64,000 nt of DNA from Azospirillum doebereinerae (GCF_003989665.1 NZ_RZIJ01000028.1:1-64000), one strand, 5' to 3'. Counted from the stretch's first letter, positions 8,969 through 17,212 are shown. Translations and numbers: made by a program. The notes: generated by a model not told the origin, from the letters alone.

Positions 8969-9430
8969 TCAGAGCGTCGTGGCGCTGCAATAGGCCCAGT
9001 CTTCGCCCTGCAGGCCGAAGAAGGCGGCGACCGCCTTGCCGCCCGAACGGTCGATGACCACGCGGAAACGGCTGCCGGTGCAGCTTCCCGCCGGCTGCTT
9101 GGCGAAGGGGAGCTTGACGTGCTTGGACTTCAGGCAGCTCTCGGAGAGCTTGGGCGGATTGGCCGGCCCTTCGATCGTCTTGCCGTTCAACACCATGACG
9201 TAGTTGGTGCCCTGCCCGCCCTTCACGTCGGTCTTGATCTCGATCTTGCCGAAGCGGGACTTGTAGAGCCCGGCATCCTGCTGCCCGTCCGGCCCGCCGG
9301 GGGCGATGGTGCGGAAGGAAACGGCGGCGCAGGCGGGTGGCTCCTTCGCCTGCGCCGGGGCGGCGGCGATGGCGGCGACGCCGGCAACGGCAGCGGCGGC
9401 AAGCACGGCGGACAGACGCGGCGACGGCAT
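8969..9430 (-). CDS. periplasmic hypothetical protein
   Basis: A 153-residue exported protein I do not recognise. The N terminus MPSPRLSAVLAAAAVAGVAAIAAAPAQA is a Sec signal peptide with cleavage after AQA. The mature part has four cysteines (CAAV, ESCLKS, GSCTGS, YCSATTL) that could form two disulfides, and ends near the last cysteine. The ATG at 9430 starts the signal peptide; further upstream the frame runs into the thioesterase region. It lies 32 bp after the thioesterase stop on the same strand, so it could be the last gene of the thiamin transcript, though its function does not suggest that. Confidence 0.7.
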   Translation of the reverse strand: MPSPRLSAVLAAAAVAGVAAIAAAPAQAKEPPACAAVSFRTIAPGGPDGQQDAGLYKSRFGKIEIKTDVKGGQGTNYVMVLNGKTIEGPANPPKLSESCLKSKHVKLPFAKQPAGSCTGSRFRVVIDRSGGKAVAAFFGLQGEDWAYCSATTL

Positions 9431-9462
9431 GATGATCCCCTTTTCCCCGATGATGCGGCCGA

Positions 9463-9906
9463 TCATGTCGGCAGGAGGCAAATGGTGGTCTGCTGCATCA
9501 ACGCACAGTCCTTTTCCACCCCGCCGTCGATCATCGCAACCTCGATCTGGCAGACCGTCAGGGTGCGCCCCGACTTCACCACGCGGGCGCGGGCGACCAT
9601 CACGTCGCCCTTGGCCGGCGCCATCAGGTTGATCTTGAACTCGACGGCCAGGACCTCTGCCCCCGCCGGCATCAGCGAGTAGGCGGCGTAGCCCCCGGCG
9701 TTGTCGGCCAGCATCGACACCATGCCGGCGTGGAAGAAGCCATGCTGCTGGGTCAGGTCGGCACGGAACGGGATCCGCATCTCGCAGAACCCCGGCTCCA
9801 CCCCCGTCAGCTCGATCCCGAGCGTCTTGCAGATCGGCTGCTTCTCGAAGGACGCAAGGCAGCGCGCCTCCCAGTCGGGATCGCGCGGTTCGAAGGTGGC
9901 GCTCAA
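9463..9906 (-). CDS. PaaI-like hotdog-fold thioesterase
   Basis: A 147-residue hotdog-fold protein. The block QQHGFFHAGMVSMLADNAGGYAA matches the PaaI/YbgC-type acyl-CoA thioesterase signature (HGG..H.G...tlaD), with Asp in the catalytic helix. It should hydrolyse acyl- or aryl-CoA esters in the cytosol; substrate unknown. I place the start at TTG 9906 because GGAAGGA sits six bases upstream; a GTG at 9942, 13 bp after the thiG stop, is the alternative and has no ribosome-binding site. The gene trails thiO-thiS-thiG on the same strand, so it may be under the TPP riboswitch. Confidence 0.82.
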   Translation of the reverse strand: MSATFEPRDPDWEARCLASFEKQPICKTLGIELTGVEPGFCEMRIPFRADLTQQHGFFHAGMVSMLADNAGGYAAYSLMPAGAEVLAVEFKINLMAPAKGDVMVARARVVKSGRTLTVCQIEVAMIDGGVEKDCALMQQTTICLLPT

Positions 9907-9954
9907 GGGATGTCCTTCCGCAAGGTGTTGATATGCCGACACCTTGCGACAGGC

Positions 9955-10725
9955 TTACGTTCCGATCAAGCCAAGCTGCGGGCTGGAGGGTTCGGCAAAA
10001 GCGCGCACCGGCATGCGCCCGGCCCCATGGGCGCCGCGCCCGGCGGCCACCGCGTCGCGCATCGCCGCCGCCATCCGCACCGGATCGCGCGCCTTCGACA
10101 CCGCCGTGTTGAGCAGCACCGCCGCGCAGCCCAGCTCCATCGCGCGGGCCGCGTCCGACGCGGTGCCGATGCCGGCGTCCAGCACCACCGGAACCGGGCT
10201 GCGGGCGCAGATCGTCTCGATGGCGTGCGGGTTGCGGATGCCCATCCCCGACCCGATGAAGGCCCCCAGCGGCATCACCGCCGCCGCTCCGAGATCGGCC
10301 AGCTTGCGGCAGGTCACGGGGTCGTCGTTGCAGTAGGGCAGCACGACGAAGCCGTCGTTCACCAGTTCCTCGGTCGCGCGCAGAAGCTCCTCCACGTCGG
10401 GGTAGAGCAGCTCACGGTCGCCGATGACCTCCAGCTTGATCCAGGGGGTGTCCAGCGCCTCGCGCGACAACTGCGCGGTCAGCACGGCCTCCTTCGCGGT
10501 CAGGCAGCCGGCGGTGTTGGGCAGCAGCGCGACGCGGTCTCCCAGCACGTCGACGAGGCTTTCGGAATAGCCGTCCAGGCTGATGCGGCGGATCGCCACG
10601 GTGGCGAGTTCGGTGCCGCTCGCCGCCAGCGAGTCCAGCATGACCTGCTGGTTCGGGTAGCCGGCGGTGCCGAGGAACAGGCGCGAGTCGAAGTCGCGCC
10701 CAGCGATGGTCAAACGGTCGGTCAT
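9955..10725 (-). CDS. thiG: thiazole synthase ThiG
   Basis: A 256-residue TIM-barrel enzyme that builds the thiazole phosphate of thiamin from deoxyxylulose 5-phosphate, dehydroglycine and ThiS thiocarboxylate. Landmarks: FLGTAGYPN near the N terminus, the NTAGC loop, the Schiff-base lysine Lys97 in WIKLEVIGD, and the phosphate-binding glycine segments VLDAGIGTASDA and LLNTAVSKARDP. Length is normal for the family. It lies 13 bp after thiS and is the third gene of the operon below the TPP riboswitch. ThiO supplies dehydroglycine and ThiS the sulfur, so the neighbours are functionally matched. Confidence 0.96.
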   Translation of the reverse strand: MTDRLTIAGRDFDSRLFLGTAGYPNQQVMLDSLAASGTELATVAIRRISLDGYSESLVDVLGDRVALLPNTAGCLTAKEAVLTAQLSREALDTPWIKLEVIGDRELLYPDVEELLRATEELVNDGFVVLPYCNDDPVTCRKLADLGAAAVMPLGAFIGSGMGIRNPHAIETICARSPVPVVLDAGIGTASDAARAMELGCAAVLLNTAVSKARDPVRMAAAMRDAVAAGRGAHGAGRMPVRAFAEPSSPQLGLIGT

Positions 10726-10738
10726 GATGGGTGTGTCC

Positions 10739-10951
10739 TCAGCCGCCCTGGATCGGGCGGACGATTTCCAGGGAATCGCCGGGGGCGAGACCGGTCTCGG
10801 TCCAGCGGCGGCGCGGCAGCAGGGCGCCGTTCAGCGCCACGGCCACGCCGCGCGCGCCCTCCGCGATGCCCCGGCCGGCGAGAAGCTCCGCGACGGAGCC
10901 GGCGGCCAGCGGCTCCTCGCGGCCGTTGACGCGGATCGACGCGGCGCTCAC
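10739..10951 (-). CDS. thiS: sulfur carrier protein ThiS
   Basis: A 70-residue ubiquitin-like protein ending in the required diglycine (VRPIQGG). ThiF adenylates this tail and it is converted to a thiocarboxylate that donates sulfur to ThiG. The GTG start at 10951 overlaps the thiO stop by four bases (GTGA), which implies translational coupling. The body IRVNGREEPLAAGSVAELL matches the ThiS beta-grasp start. Neither thiE nor thiF is in the window, so those steps are encoded elsewhere. Confidence 0.95.
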   Translation of the reverse strand: MSAASIRVNGREEPLAAGSVAELLAGRGIAEGARGVAVALNGALLPRRRWTETGLAPGDSLEIVRPIQGG

Positions 10952-12117
10952 GCAGCGGCTCCCTGCGGGGCGAAGCGGTCGGCGGCGAAGGGCCGCATCA
11001 CCGGGTCGGTCTCCCCGGTCAGAACCAGACGGGCGATGCCGTCGGCGGTGACCGGGGTCAGAAGCACGCCGTTGCGGTGGTGGCCGGTGGCGTGGATCAG
11101 CCCCTCCACCGCCGATTCGCCGAGGATCGGCGCGTCGTCGCGGCTGCCGGGGCGGAAGCCGGCCCAGCTCTCCTCGATGGGCAGCTCGGCGATTCCGGGC
11201 AGGGCGCGCCACGCGCCCTCCAGCAGGGCGAACTGGCCGCCCGCCGTCAGCCGGTCGTCGAAGCCGCGCTCCTCGGTGGTGGCGCCGATCAGCAGGCGCC
11301 CGTCCAGGCGCGGGATCAGGTAGGTGCCGGGCGTCCACACGACGTGGCGCAGCAGCGGCAGCCGCGCGTCCATGCGCAGGCAGAGCATCTGCCCCTTCAC
11401 CGGCCGCACCGGCGGCTTCGCCACGGGTGGCAAGCCCTCCACCCCGCCCGACCAGGCGCCCGCCGCCAGCACCACCCGGTCGGCGGAGACGGTGACGTCG
11501 CCGACCCGGACCCCGGCGGCGCGGCCCTGCGCGGTCACCAGGGTGGGGCGGTCGCAACGCTCGTGGATCCGCGCCCCCGCCGCCCGCGCGGCGCGGATCA
11601 GCGCGGCGGCCAGCTTGCGGTTGTCCACCTGATGGTCTTCGCGGCAGAACAACGCGCCGGCCACGCCGGGTTGCAGGTACGGCTCGCGGCGGCGCACCTC
11701 CGCCCCGCCCAGCCATTCCACCGGCAGGCCGAGGTCGCGCTGGAAACCGTGCAGGAAACGCACCTTGGCGGCGTCGTCGGCGGTCAGCGCGATGACCATG
11801 GTGCCTTCGGTCCGAAGATCGACGGACAGGCCGCTGGCCTCCTCCAGCTCTTGCGCGAAGCCGGGCCACAGCGCCTGCGAGGCGCGGGTCAGCGGCAACA
11901 GGCTCTCCTCGCCGGGTTCGGTCTCGACGCAGGCGGCGAGCATGCCGCCGGCGGCGTGCGTGGCGCCGCGCCCGGCCTCGCCGGGATCGAAGACGTCGAC
12001 GGAGCAGCCGGCGGCGGCCAGCCTCCAGGCGACGGACAGGCCGATGCAGCCGGCCCCCAATATGGCGACGGACGGCAAAACGGAACGCGATGAACGCGGA
12101 TGCGGTGCATGGACCAT
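10948..12117 (-). CDS. thiO: glycine oxidase ThiO
   Basis: A 389-residue FAD-dependent amine oxidase (DAO family). The N-terminal Rossmann motif GAGCIGLSVAWRLAAAG and the following FDPGEAGRGATHAAGGMLA bind FAD, and the C-terminal GHHRNGVLLTPVTA closes the FAD site. It oxidises glycine to the dehydroglycine used by ThiG in aerobic thiamin synthesis. It is the first gene of the operon: the TPP riboswitch ends eight bases upstream of the ATG at 12117, and its AGGGAG tail doubles as the ribosome-binding site. The thiS start overlaps its stop. Confidence 0.94.
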   Translation of the reverse strand: MVHAPHPRSSRSVLPSVAILGAGCIGLSVAWRLAAAGCSVDVFDPGEAGRGATHAAGGMLAACVETEPGEESLLPLTRASQALWPGFAQELEEASGLSVDLRTEGTMVIALTADDAAKVRFLHGFQRDLGLPVEWLGGAEVRRREPYLQPGVAGALFCREDHQVDNRKLAAALIRAARAAGARIHERCDRPTLVTAQGRAAGVRVGDVTVSADRVVLAAGAWSGGVEGLPPVAKPPVRPVKGQMLCLRMDARLPLLRHVVWTPGTYLIPRLDGRLLIGATTEERGFDDRLTAGGQFALLEGAWRALPGIAELPIEESWAGFRPGSRDDAPILGESAVEGLIHATGHHRNGVLLTPVTADGIARLVLTGETDPVMRPFAADRFAPQGAAA

Positions 12118-12124
12118 GCAACGG

Positions 12125-12200
12125 CTCCCTTCGCTGGCATTACCCAGACAGGTTCGATGGGTCTGATCTCAGCCGCGCGACGGTTGCGCGGCACCCCAAG
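12125..12200 (-). promoter_or_regulatory. TPP (THI-box) riboswitch
   Basis: Read on the minus strand this holds the conserved TPP aptamer parts in order: GGGGTGCC, GGCTGAGA, the P4/P5 segment GAACCTG, then GGTAATGCCAGCGAAGGGA. The final AGGGAG (12125-12130) is eight bases from the thiO ATG, so ligand-stabilised P1 would hide the ribosome-binding site and block translation. No terminator is needed for this mode. It should repress thiO, thiS, thiG and perhaps the thioesterase when thiamin pyrophosphate is plentiful. Confidence 0.95.
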
Positions 12201-12274
12201 CCAATGCGCGGATAGTTCCGCTCCGCTCCGGTTTTTGCAAGGAAAAATCGTTCAGCCGGCGGATCGTTTCCGCA

Positions 12275-13690
12275 TCACAGAAGGATCGCCGAGGCCAGCC
12301 CCAGGAAGGCGAAGAAGCCGACCACGTCGGTGACCGTGGTCAGGAACACCACGCTCGCCACCGCCGGATCGACGCCGACGCGGTCCAGCCCCAGCGGGAT
12401 CAGCGCCCCGCACAGCCCGGCCACCACCATGTTGATGATCATGGCGCAGGCGATCACGACGCCGATCATCGGCCCGAACCAGATCAGCGCGATCACCCCC
12501 ACCATCACCGCGAAGATCGCGCCGTTGGTCAAGCCAACCAGCAGTTCCTTGCCCACCACCCGCAGGGCGTTGGCCGAGGACAGCTCGTGCGTCGCCAGCG
12601 CGCGGACGACGACGGTCAGCGTCTGCGTGCCAGCGTTGCCGCCCATCGAGGCGACGATGGGCATCAGCACCGCCAGCGCGACGATCTGCTCGATGGTGCC
12701 CTCGAACAGCGAGATGACCGCCGAGGCGAGAAAGGCCGTCGCCAGATTGACGGTCAGCCAGCCGACCCGCGCGCGGGCGATGTCGGCGATGCCGCTGAAC
12801 ACGCCGGTGTCGCCCGAGCCGCTGAACTTGCGCAGATCCTCCTCGGCCTCCTCGTCGATGATGTGGACGACGTCGTCGACGGTGATGACGCCGATCAGCC
12901 GCCCGGCGGAATCCACCACCGGGGCGGAGACCAGCGCGTATTGGCGGAAGAGGTTGGCGACCTCCTCCTGGTCCATGGTGGCGGGGATGGTGTCGACCTC
13001 GTCGGTCACCAGATCGGCGATGCGCACGGTGCGGCGCTGGCGCAGCATCCGCGACAACGGCACCGCGCCCACCACACGGTGCAGCGGATCGACGACGAAG
13101 ATGTCGTAGAAATCCTCCGGCAGGTCGTCGGTGGCGGCGCGGATGTGGTCGATGGTCTTGCCCACCGTCCAGAATTCCGGCACCGCCACCAGATCGCGCT
13201 GCATCATGCGGCCGGCGGTGTTCTCGTCGTAGGTCAGGTTCTCCTGAACCAGCGCGCGGTCTTCGTCCGGCAGGTTCGCCAGGATCTGGGCACGGGTCTC
13301 CTCGTCGAGATCCTCGATCAGGTCGACGGCGTCGTCGGTGTCCAGTTCGGCGACGGCGGCGGCGAGTTCGCGAGGCTCGAACCGCTCGACCACCGATTCG
13401 CGCAGGTCGGGGTTCAGGTAGGACAGCACCTCGCCGTCGAACCCGGGGCGCAGGATCTCGATCAGCTCGTCGCGCTCGGCGGAATCGACCTGCTCGATCA
13501 GGTCGGCGATGTCGGCGGCGTGCAGGTCGTCCAGCAGCGCCCGCACCGCGTCCCGTTCGCGGGCGCGCAGCAGCGTGACGATCTCGTCCACGAACTCCGG
13601 TTCGACGCCGTAGCGGCGTTCGTCCTCGGCCTCGTCGCGGGTCGCCGGGGCGGGGAGCGGAAGGTTCGGCTTCTGGGGGTCGGCGCGCAT
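12275..13690 (-). CDS. mgtE: magnesium transporter MgtE
   Basis: A 471-residue Mg2+ channel. The N-terminal helical MgtE_N domain (about 30-130, with repeated ELDTDDAVDLIEDLDEE-like acidic helices) is followed by two CBS domains (about 145-265) and five membrane helices. The pore helix keeps MPIVASMGGNAGTQ, the family signature. Mg2+ binding between MgtE_N and CBS closes the channel when cytosolic Mg2+ is high. The ATG at 13690 is chosen over an in-frame one ten codons upstream because GGGAGGG lies seven bases before it. It is probably a single-gene transcript. Confidence 0.95.
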   Translation of the reverse strand: MRADPQKPNLPLPAPATRDEAEDERRYGVEPEFVDEIVTLLRARERDAVRALLDDLHAADIADLIEQVDSAERDELIEILRPGFDGEVLSYLNPDLRESVVERFEPRELAAAVAELDTDDAVDLIEDLDEETRAQILANLPDEDRALVQENLTYDENTAGRMMQRDLVAVPEFWTVGKTIDHIRAATDDLPEDFYDIFVVDPLHRVVGAVPLSRMLRQRRTVRIADLVTDEVDTIPATMDQEEVANLFRQYALVSAPVVDSAGRLIGVITVDDVVHIIDEEAEEDLRKFSGSGDTGVFSGIADIARARVGWLTVNLATAFLASAVISLFEGTIEQIVALAVLMPIVASMGGNAGTQTLTVVVRALATHELSSANALRVVGKELLVGLTNGAIFAVMVGVIALIWFGPMIGVVIACAMIINMVVAGLCGALIPLGLDRVGVDPAVASVVFLTTVTDVVGFFAFLGLASAILL

Positions 13691-14017
13691 GGCGACACCC
13701 TCCCTTCGGAACGATGGCAACGCCGAGGCGATGGCGCTCGTCCCCTGGCGTTGCCATGTGGACGGACGGGCGGCGTCGTCGGGGGCTGCGAGGTTGTCGG
13801 ATCAAACCCGGTGGAACGTATGGACGGTCCGGCCGGAGGCGCCCACCAGATATAGGCGCCCGTTTCGTTTGTCCAGCCCGGCCCGGCATCCGCTGCTTGG
13901 ATGAGCCAACAAATTTATCGGTATTCGTTGCAAATTGATGGGATCGCGGTCTTGCGCCGCCGGGAGGCTTCGTGCTCCCATCTTGGGCATTCACATGTCT
14001 TCGTTCCGGGAACCCGC
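13691..14017. other. divergent intergenic region
   Basis: This lies between mgtE and the STAS gene. It includes an AT-richer patch near 13905-13940 likely to hold a promoter. I see no M-box or other magnesium riboswitch upstream of mgtE. Confidence 0.4.
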
Positions 14018-14320
14018 ATGGAGTACGCCTTCACCGACGTGGATGGACAGGACGGCATCCTGCTGTCCGGCCGCTGCACCTACGAGGACGGGCCGCGATT
14101 CCACGCCATGCTGGGCGACTGGAACTTCGCCGCGCGCCCGATCGTGCCGCTGGATCTGCGCTTCGTGACCTTCATCGATTCGGCGGCCATCGGGATGCTG
14201 TTCATCCTGGCCAACCGCTGCCGCGAGGCGAACGGGCACATCGTCGCCATCGGCGCGTCGCCGCACGTCATGAAGTCCCTGCGCCGCGCCGCGCTGGATC
14301 CCTACATCGAATTCCGCTGA
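14018..14320 (+). CDS. STAS-domain protein (anti-anti-sigma-like)
   Basis: A 100-residue single-domain protein. The segment VPLDLRFVTFIDSAAIGMLFILANRC matches the STAS core, with Ser in the D-S-A position that is phosphorylated in SpoIIAA-like proteins. Such proteins usually switch a partner anti-sigma factor/kinase or act in a phosphatase-driven pathway; no partner gene is adjacent. I start it at the ATG at 14018; an in-frame extension to 13901 is not family-like. It converges on the AraC-type regulator with a 41-bp gap. Confidence 0.75.
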   Translation: MEYAFTDVDGQDGILLSGRCTYEDGPRFHAMLGDWNFAARPIVPLDLRFVTFIDSAAIGMLFILANRCREANGHIVAIGASPHVMKSLRRAALDPYIEFR

Positions 14321-14361
14321 ACGGGCGGCGGGCGCGGCCCGGCGGCCGATGCCTGCGCGCC

Positions 14362-15399
14362 TCAGGCGCGAAGCTGCCGCAGCCAGTCCGGAAACTGCCC
14401 GGTGACGGTTACCGGGCCATTCCCCGGCTGCCCGATTCTCGCGGGGGCGGTCGCGGCCCCTTCACGCGTCTCCGACGGCGCGCAGCCGAAGGCACGACGG
14501 AAGCTGCGGCTGAAATGCGCCTCGCTGGTGAAGCCGAAGGCGAAGGCGATCTCGCCGATGCGCCGACGCTCGGTGGGATCGGACAGGAGGTCGCGGATCC
14601 GCAGCAACCGCCGCCCCTGGATGTAGCGCGCGATGCCCTGATGCGGCTCGAACAGCTTGTAGAGCGCCGAGCGCGACAGCCCCAACGCCAGACACAGGCG
14701 CTCCGGCGAAAGCCCCGGATCCGTCAGATGCGCGTCGATGTACCGCCGCGCCTGCATCATCAGGGTCGCGGCGATCTGCGGTCTCGCCTGCACGAGGCGG
14801 TCGTGGGTGGGGACCAGACAGGCGGTGAGCATGCCGCGAATCGCGTGCACCACATGCGGGGCGTCGGCCACCGTCGCGGCCGGCGCGGCGCGGGCCAACG
14901 CGCGCATGTGGTCGGCCAACAGTTGCCCCATGACGCCGCCCAGCCGCGTCCCGTGCAGGGCGTCGGCCCGTGGTAGCAGGCCGGTCATGACGTCGCGGGG
15001 CACGATCACGCAGGCGCCCTGAAGCCGCATCGAGGGCAGGGCGAGCGGCTGCCCCATGTCCTTGACCAGGATTTCATCCGACGCGTTGCCGGCGGCGCCG
15101 GCCCCGTCCAACCGTATGATGAAGTGGTCCATGTGGTCGGAGCGGATCTTTGCCGGCGACCGGTGATAGGCCAGCGCGTCGACGTCCATCGTGCCCACGA
15201 TCAGCGGCCCGAAATGGGCGCTGGTCGCCGTGCCCGCGAAGCGCCGGCGCGCCTCGTCCTCCAGCGGAGCGATCTCGTAGACCGACGTCATGGCTTCCCG
15301 CCACGCGCCGAAACGGTCCATTTCCGGGAGAAAATCCGTCGAGAAGCGGCGGAAGGGAACCGTCTGCGCGGTCGTCGGCGTGGTCACGGGCGGAACCAA
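14362..15399 (-). CDS. AraC-family transcriptional regulator
   Basis: A 345-residue regulator. The N-terminal two thirds resemble the AraC-binding-like domain of the FeaR/NimR group (segments MDHFIIRLDG and DMGQPLALPSM), and the C-terminal 100 residues carry two helix-turn-helix motifs (LCLALGLSRSALYKLF and IGEIAFAFGFTSEAHFSRSFRRAFG). The second is the AraC signature. It probably senses a small aromatic or amine ligand, but the target is unknown and no catabolic operon is next to it. The start is uncertain: a TTG at 15399 or a GTG four codons on, neither with a clear ribosome-binding site. Confidence 0.88.
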   Translation of the reverse strand: MVPPVTTPTTAQTVPFRRFSTDFLPEMDRFGAWREAMTSVYEIAPLEDEARRRFAGTATSAHFGPLIVGTMDVDALAYHRSPAKIRSDHMDHFIIRLDGAGAAGNASDEILVKDMGQPLALPSMRLQGACVIVPRDVMTGLLPRADALHGTRLGGVMGQLLADHMRALARAAPAATVADAPHVVHAIRGMLTACLVPTHDRLVQARPQIAATLMMQARRYIDAHLTDPGLSPERLCLALGLSRSALYKLFEPHQGIARYIQGRRLLRIRDLLSDPTERRRIGEIAFAFGFTSEAHFSRSFRRAFGCAPSETREGAATAPARIGQPGNGPVTVTGQFPDWLRQLRA

Positions 15400-15521
15400 G
15401 TTCGATCAGGGTCTTAATTTTCTTGCAGACGCCGGATCGATGGTCAAGGGACGGTTGCGGCGGGCGGGCCTTGATTTTCCAGCCCACGCCGCATGGCGAC
15501 GCGCCCGGCGGATCGCGGGTA

Positions 15522-15560
15522 CGAAAAAGCCCGCTCGGTCGGAGACCTGCGGGCTTTTCG
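15522..15560 (-). terminator. Rho-independent terminator after tRNA-Leu
   Basis: On the minus strand a stem of AAAAGCCCGC (15549-15558) with GCGGGCTTTTT (15524-15534) ends in a T-run. It lies about 27 bp past the encoded CCA of tRNA-Leu and should end that transcript. Confidence 0.8.
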
Positions 15561-15584
15561 GAGTGTCCCAATCGCTTGGGATTA

Positions 15585-15669
15585 TGGTGCGGTCAAGAAG
15601 ACTCGAACTTCCACGGGTTGCCCCACAGCGACCTCAACGCTGCGCGTCTACCAATTCCGCCATGACCGC
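15585..15669 (-). tRNA. tRNA-Leu (GAG)
   Basis: An 85-nt class II tRNA with encoded CCA (15585-15587 on the + strand reads TGG). The acceptor stem GCGGTCA pairs with TGACCGC, the anticodon loop TTGAGGT sits in the stem CAGCG..CGCTG, and there is a short variable arm (TGGGGCAACCCG) before GTTCGAGTC. The anticodon GAG reads CUC/CUU leucine codons. A terminator follows it. lipB begins 134 bp away on the other strand. Confidence 0.96.
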
Positions 15670-15803
15670 ATCATTTGGTAGCCCCGACGCTCGCTCGCGC
15701 GCCTCATCGGGTGGAGCGGGTAGATATCAGCTTCCCGATGGTCGATCAAGCGTTACAATCGTCCTTATCGAAGAAAAACGACGACAGGCTGATTTTTCCC
15801 GCG

Positions 15804-16574
15804 ATGACCACTCCGCCCTCCGCCAGCGACGCCCTCCGCCAGCCCGCCAACCCGCCGCCCGACCAACCGGCCAGCCAACCAGCCCGCCAACCGGTCGAGT
15901 GGCTCATCTCCGACGACCCGGTCCCCTACCCCGAGGCGATGGCCGCGATGGAGGCCCGCGTCGAGGCGATCCGCGCCGGCACCGCGCCCGAACTGGTCTG
16001 GCTGCTGGAACACCCGCCCCTCTACACCGCCGGCACCAGCGCGCGGGACGAGGATCTGCTCGACGCCGGCCGCTTCCCGGTCTACCGCAGCGGGCGCGGC
16101 GGACAATTCACTTACCACGGGCCGGGACAGCGCGTGGCCTACGTCATGCTGGACCTGAAGGCGCGCGGCGCCGACATCCGCGCCTATGTCCGCGACCTGG
16201 AGGCCTGGATCATCGCCACGCTGGCCTCCTTCACCATCAAGGGGGAGCGGCGCGAGGGCCGCGTCGGCATCTGGGTGGACAAGGGTCCCTACGGCGGCCT
16301 CAAGGGGCAGGAGGACAAGATCGCCGCCATCGGCGTACGGGTGCGGCGCTGGGTCAGCTTCCACGGCATCGCGATCAACGTGGAGCCGGATCTGAGCCAT
16401 TTCGGCGGCATCGTGCCCTGCGGCATCAACGAGCACGGCGTGACGTCGATGGTGGCGCTCGGGCATCCGGTGACGATGGAAGACGTCGATTCGGCGCTGA
16501 TCGCCGCGTGGCCCTCCGTGTTCGGCGGGCCGCTGCGGGGAGAGGAGGAGGAGGAGGTGAAGGTGGAGGTCTAG
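15804..16574 (+). CDS. lipB: octanoyltransferase LipB
   Basis: A 256-residue enzyme that moves the octanoyl group from acyl carrier protein onto lipoyl-dependent apoproteins. Landmarks: RGGQFTYHGPGQ (98-109), active-site Lys172 in DKIAAIGV and Cys206 in GIVPCGINEHGVTS. An unusual low-complexity Pro/Gln/Ala segment (about residues 12-30, repeated NPPPDQPASQPARQP) precedes the fold, and a Glu/Lys tail ends it. The ATG at 15804 is my choice; starts nearer the fold are not obvious. The gene ends one base from the stop of the convergent gene at 16576, so no terminator separates them. Confidence 0.93.
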   Translation: MTTPPSASDALRQPANPPPDQPASQPARQPVEWLISDDPVPYPEAMAAMEARVEAIRAGTAPELVWLLEHPPLYTAGTSARDEDLLDAGRFPVYRSGRGGQFTYHGPGQRVAYVMLDLKARGADIRAYVRDLEAWIIATLASFTIKGERREGRVGIWVDKGPYGGLKGQEDKIAAIGVRVRRWVSFHGIAINVEPDLSHFGGIVPCGINEHGVTSMVALGHPVTMEDVDSALIAAWPSVFGGPLRGEEEEEVKVEV

Positions 16575-16575
16575 A

Positions 16576-17148
16576 CTACTTCTTGGCGCCGCCCGCCGAC
16601 GGGGCGTTGTTCAGGAGACGGGCGTCCTGGTTGGTCATCGACTGGACGGTGCAGGCGGTCGAGTTGCCGTTGCGGAACAGGTAGATCAGCGTGCGGTCGG
16701 CCTTCTTGCCGGAATCGTACAGGTTCAGGCCGTGGCCGAAGGCGACGCTCAGCACCTCGCCCTTGAAATAGGCGCGGAACCGCATCGGTATCAGCTCGCG
16801 GAAGCGACGGGCGGCGCAGTCCTTGCTGAGATCCTTCTCGAACTTCCCGGCCTTGCGCCAGTCCTCGTTGGAGCGGATCGTCATCCATTGCGGCGGCAGC
16901 GGGTAGGCGACCAGCGGCGGCGCGATGGGCAGGTCGCGGCCGGGCGGCACCGGGGACAGGTGGCCCGGCTCCGTGCGGTCCATCGGCCCGGCGGCGGCGG
17001 GGAGGGTGAGAAGAAGGGCGAGGGTTGTGAAAACGGCGCGCGCGCCTGGGAAACGTCCCCCTCTCCCCCCGGGGGAGAGGGAGAAGAAAGCGGGAAGGAA
17101 GAGGCGGATGCGGACATGGAAACCGGCCTGTTGGTTTTCAGTCTTCAC
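16576..17148 (-). CDS. secreted hypothetical protein with a repeat in its leader
   Basis: A 190-residue protein I do not recognise. A hydrophobic signal-like segment FTTLALLLTLPAAAG lies at about residues 40-54, an unusually late place. The preceding frame is created by a CCCTCTCCC palindrome (17059-17081), translated SLSPGGRGGRFPG, and no start codon follows it before the signal, so translation must cross the repeat from the GTG at 17148. The mature part has two cysteines (DCAAR, TACTVQ), which may form a disulfide. It is convergent with lipB, almost touching. Confidence 0.6.
   Translation of the reverse strand: MKTENQQAGFHVRIRLFLPAFFSLSPGGRGGRFPGARAVFTTLALLLTLPAAAGPMDRTEPGHLSPVPPGRDLPIAPPLVAYPLPPQWMTIRSNEDWRKAGKFEKDLSKDCAARRFRELIPMRFRAYFKGEVLSVAFGHGLNLYDSGKKADRTLIYLFRNGNSTACTVQSMTNQDARLLNNAPSAGGAKK
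17059..17081. repeat. CCCTCTCCC palindrome inside a coding region
   Basis: Arms 17059-17069 and 17071-17081 pair perfectly (11 bp, one-base centre). This is the same family as the repeats at 8904, 23833, 23961, 45839 and 45966. It sits in frame within the 5' part of the gene at 16576-17148. Confidence 0.8.
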
Positions 17149-17212
17149 CGCCTTGGCGAAGACGCCTGCTCAGCATGCCGCCCTTATGGTTAGTGGATCG
17201 CTAACGCACCCC

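Noticed and set aside
10739..12121. A 460-codon minus-strand frame covering thiS and thiO
   Set aside because: Only its last 70 codons are real (ThiS). The rest is the wrong frame of thiO.
12201..12274. M-box or other riboswitch near mgtE
   Set aside because: This segment is at the mgtE 3' end; the conserved RNA beside it is the TPP element for thiO. The mgtE leader shows no magnesium-riboswitch features.
15566..15584. TCCCAATCGCTTGGGA near tRNA-Leu, similar to the ppdK dyad
   Set aside because: It lies between the tRNA 3' end and its terminator, where an operator makes little sense; the likeness to GTCCCAA-TCG-TTGGGAC is probably chance.
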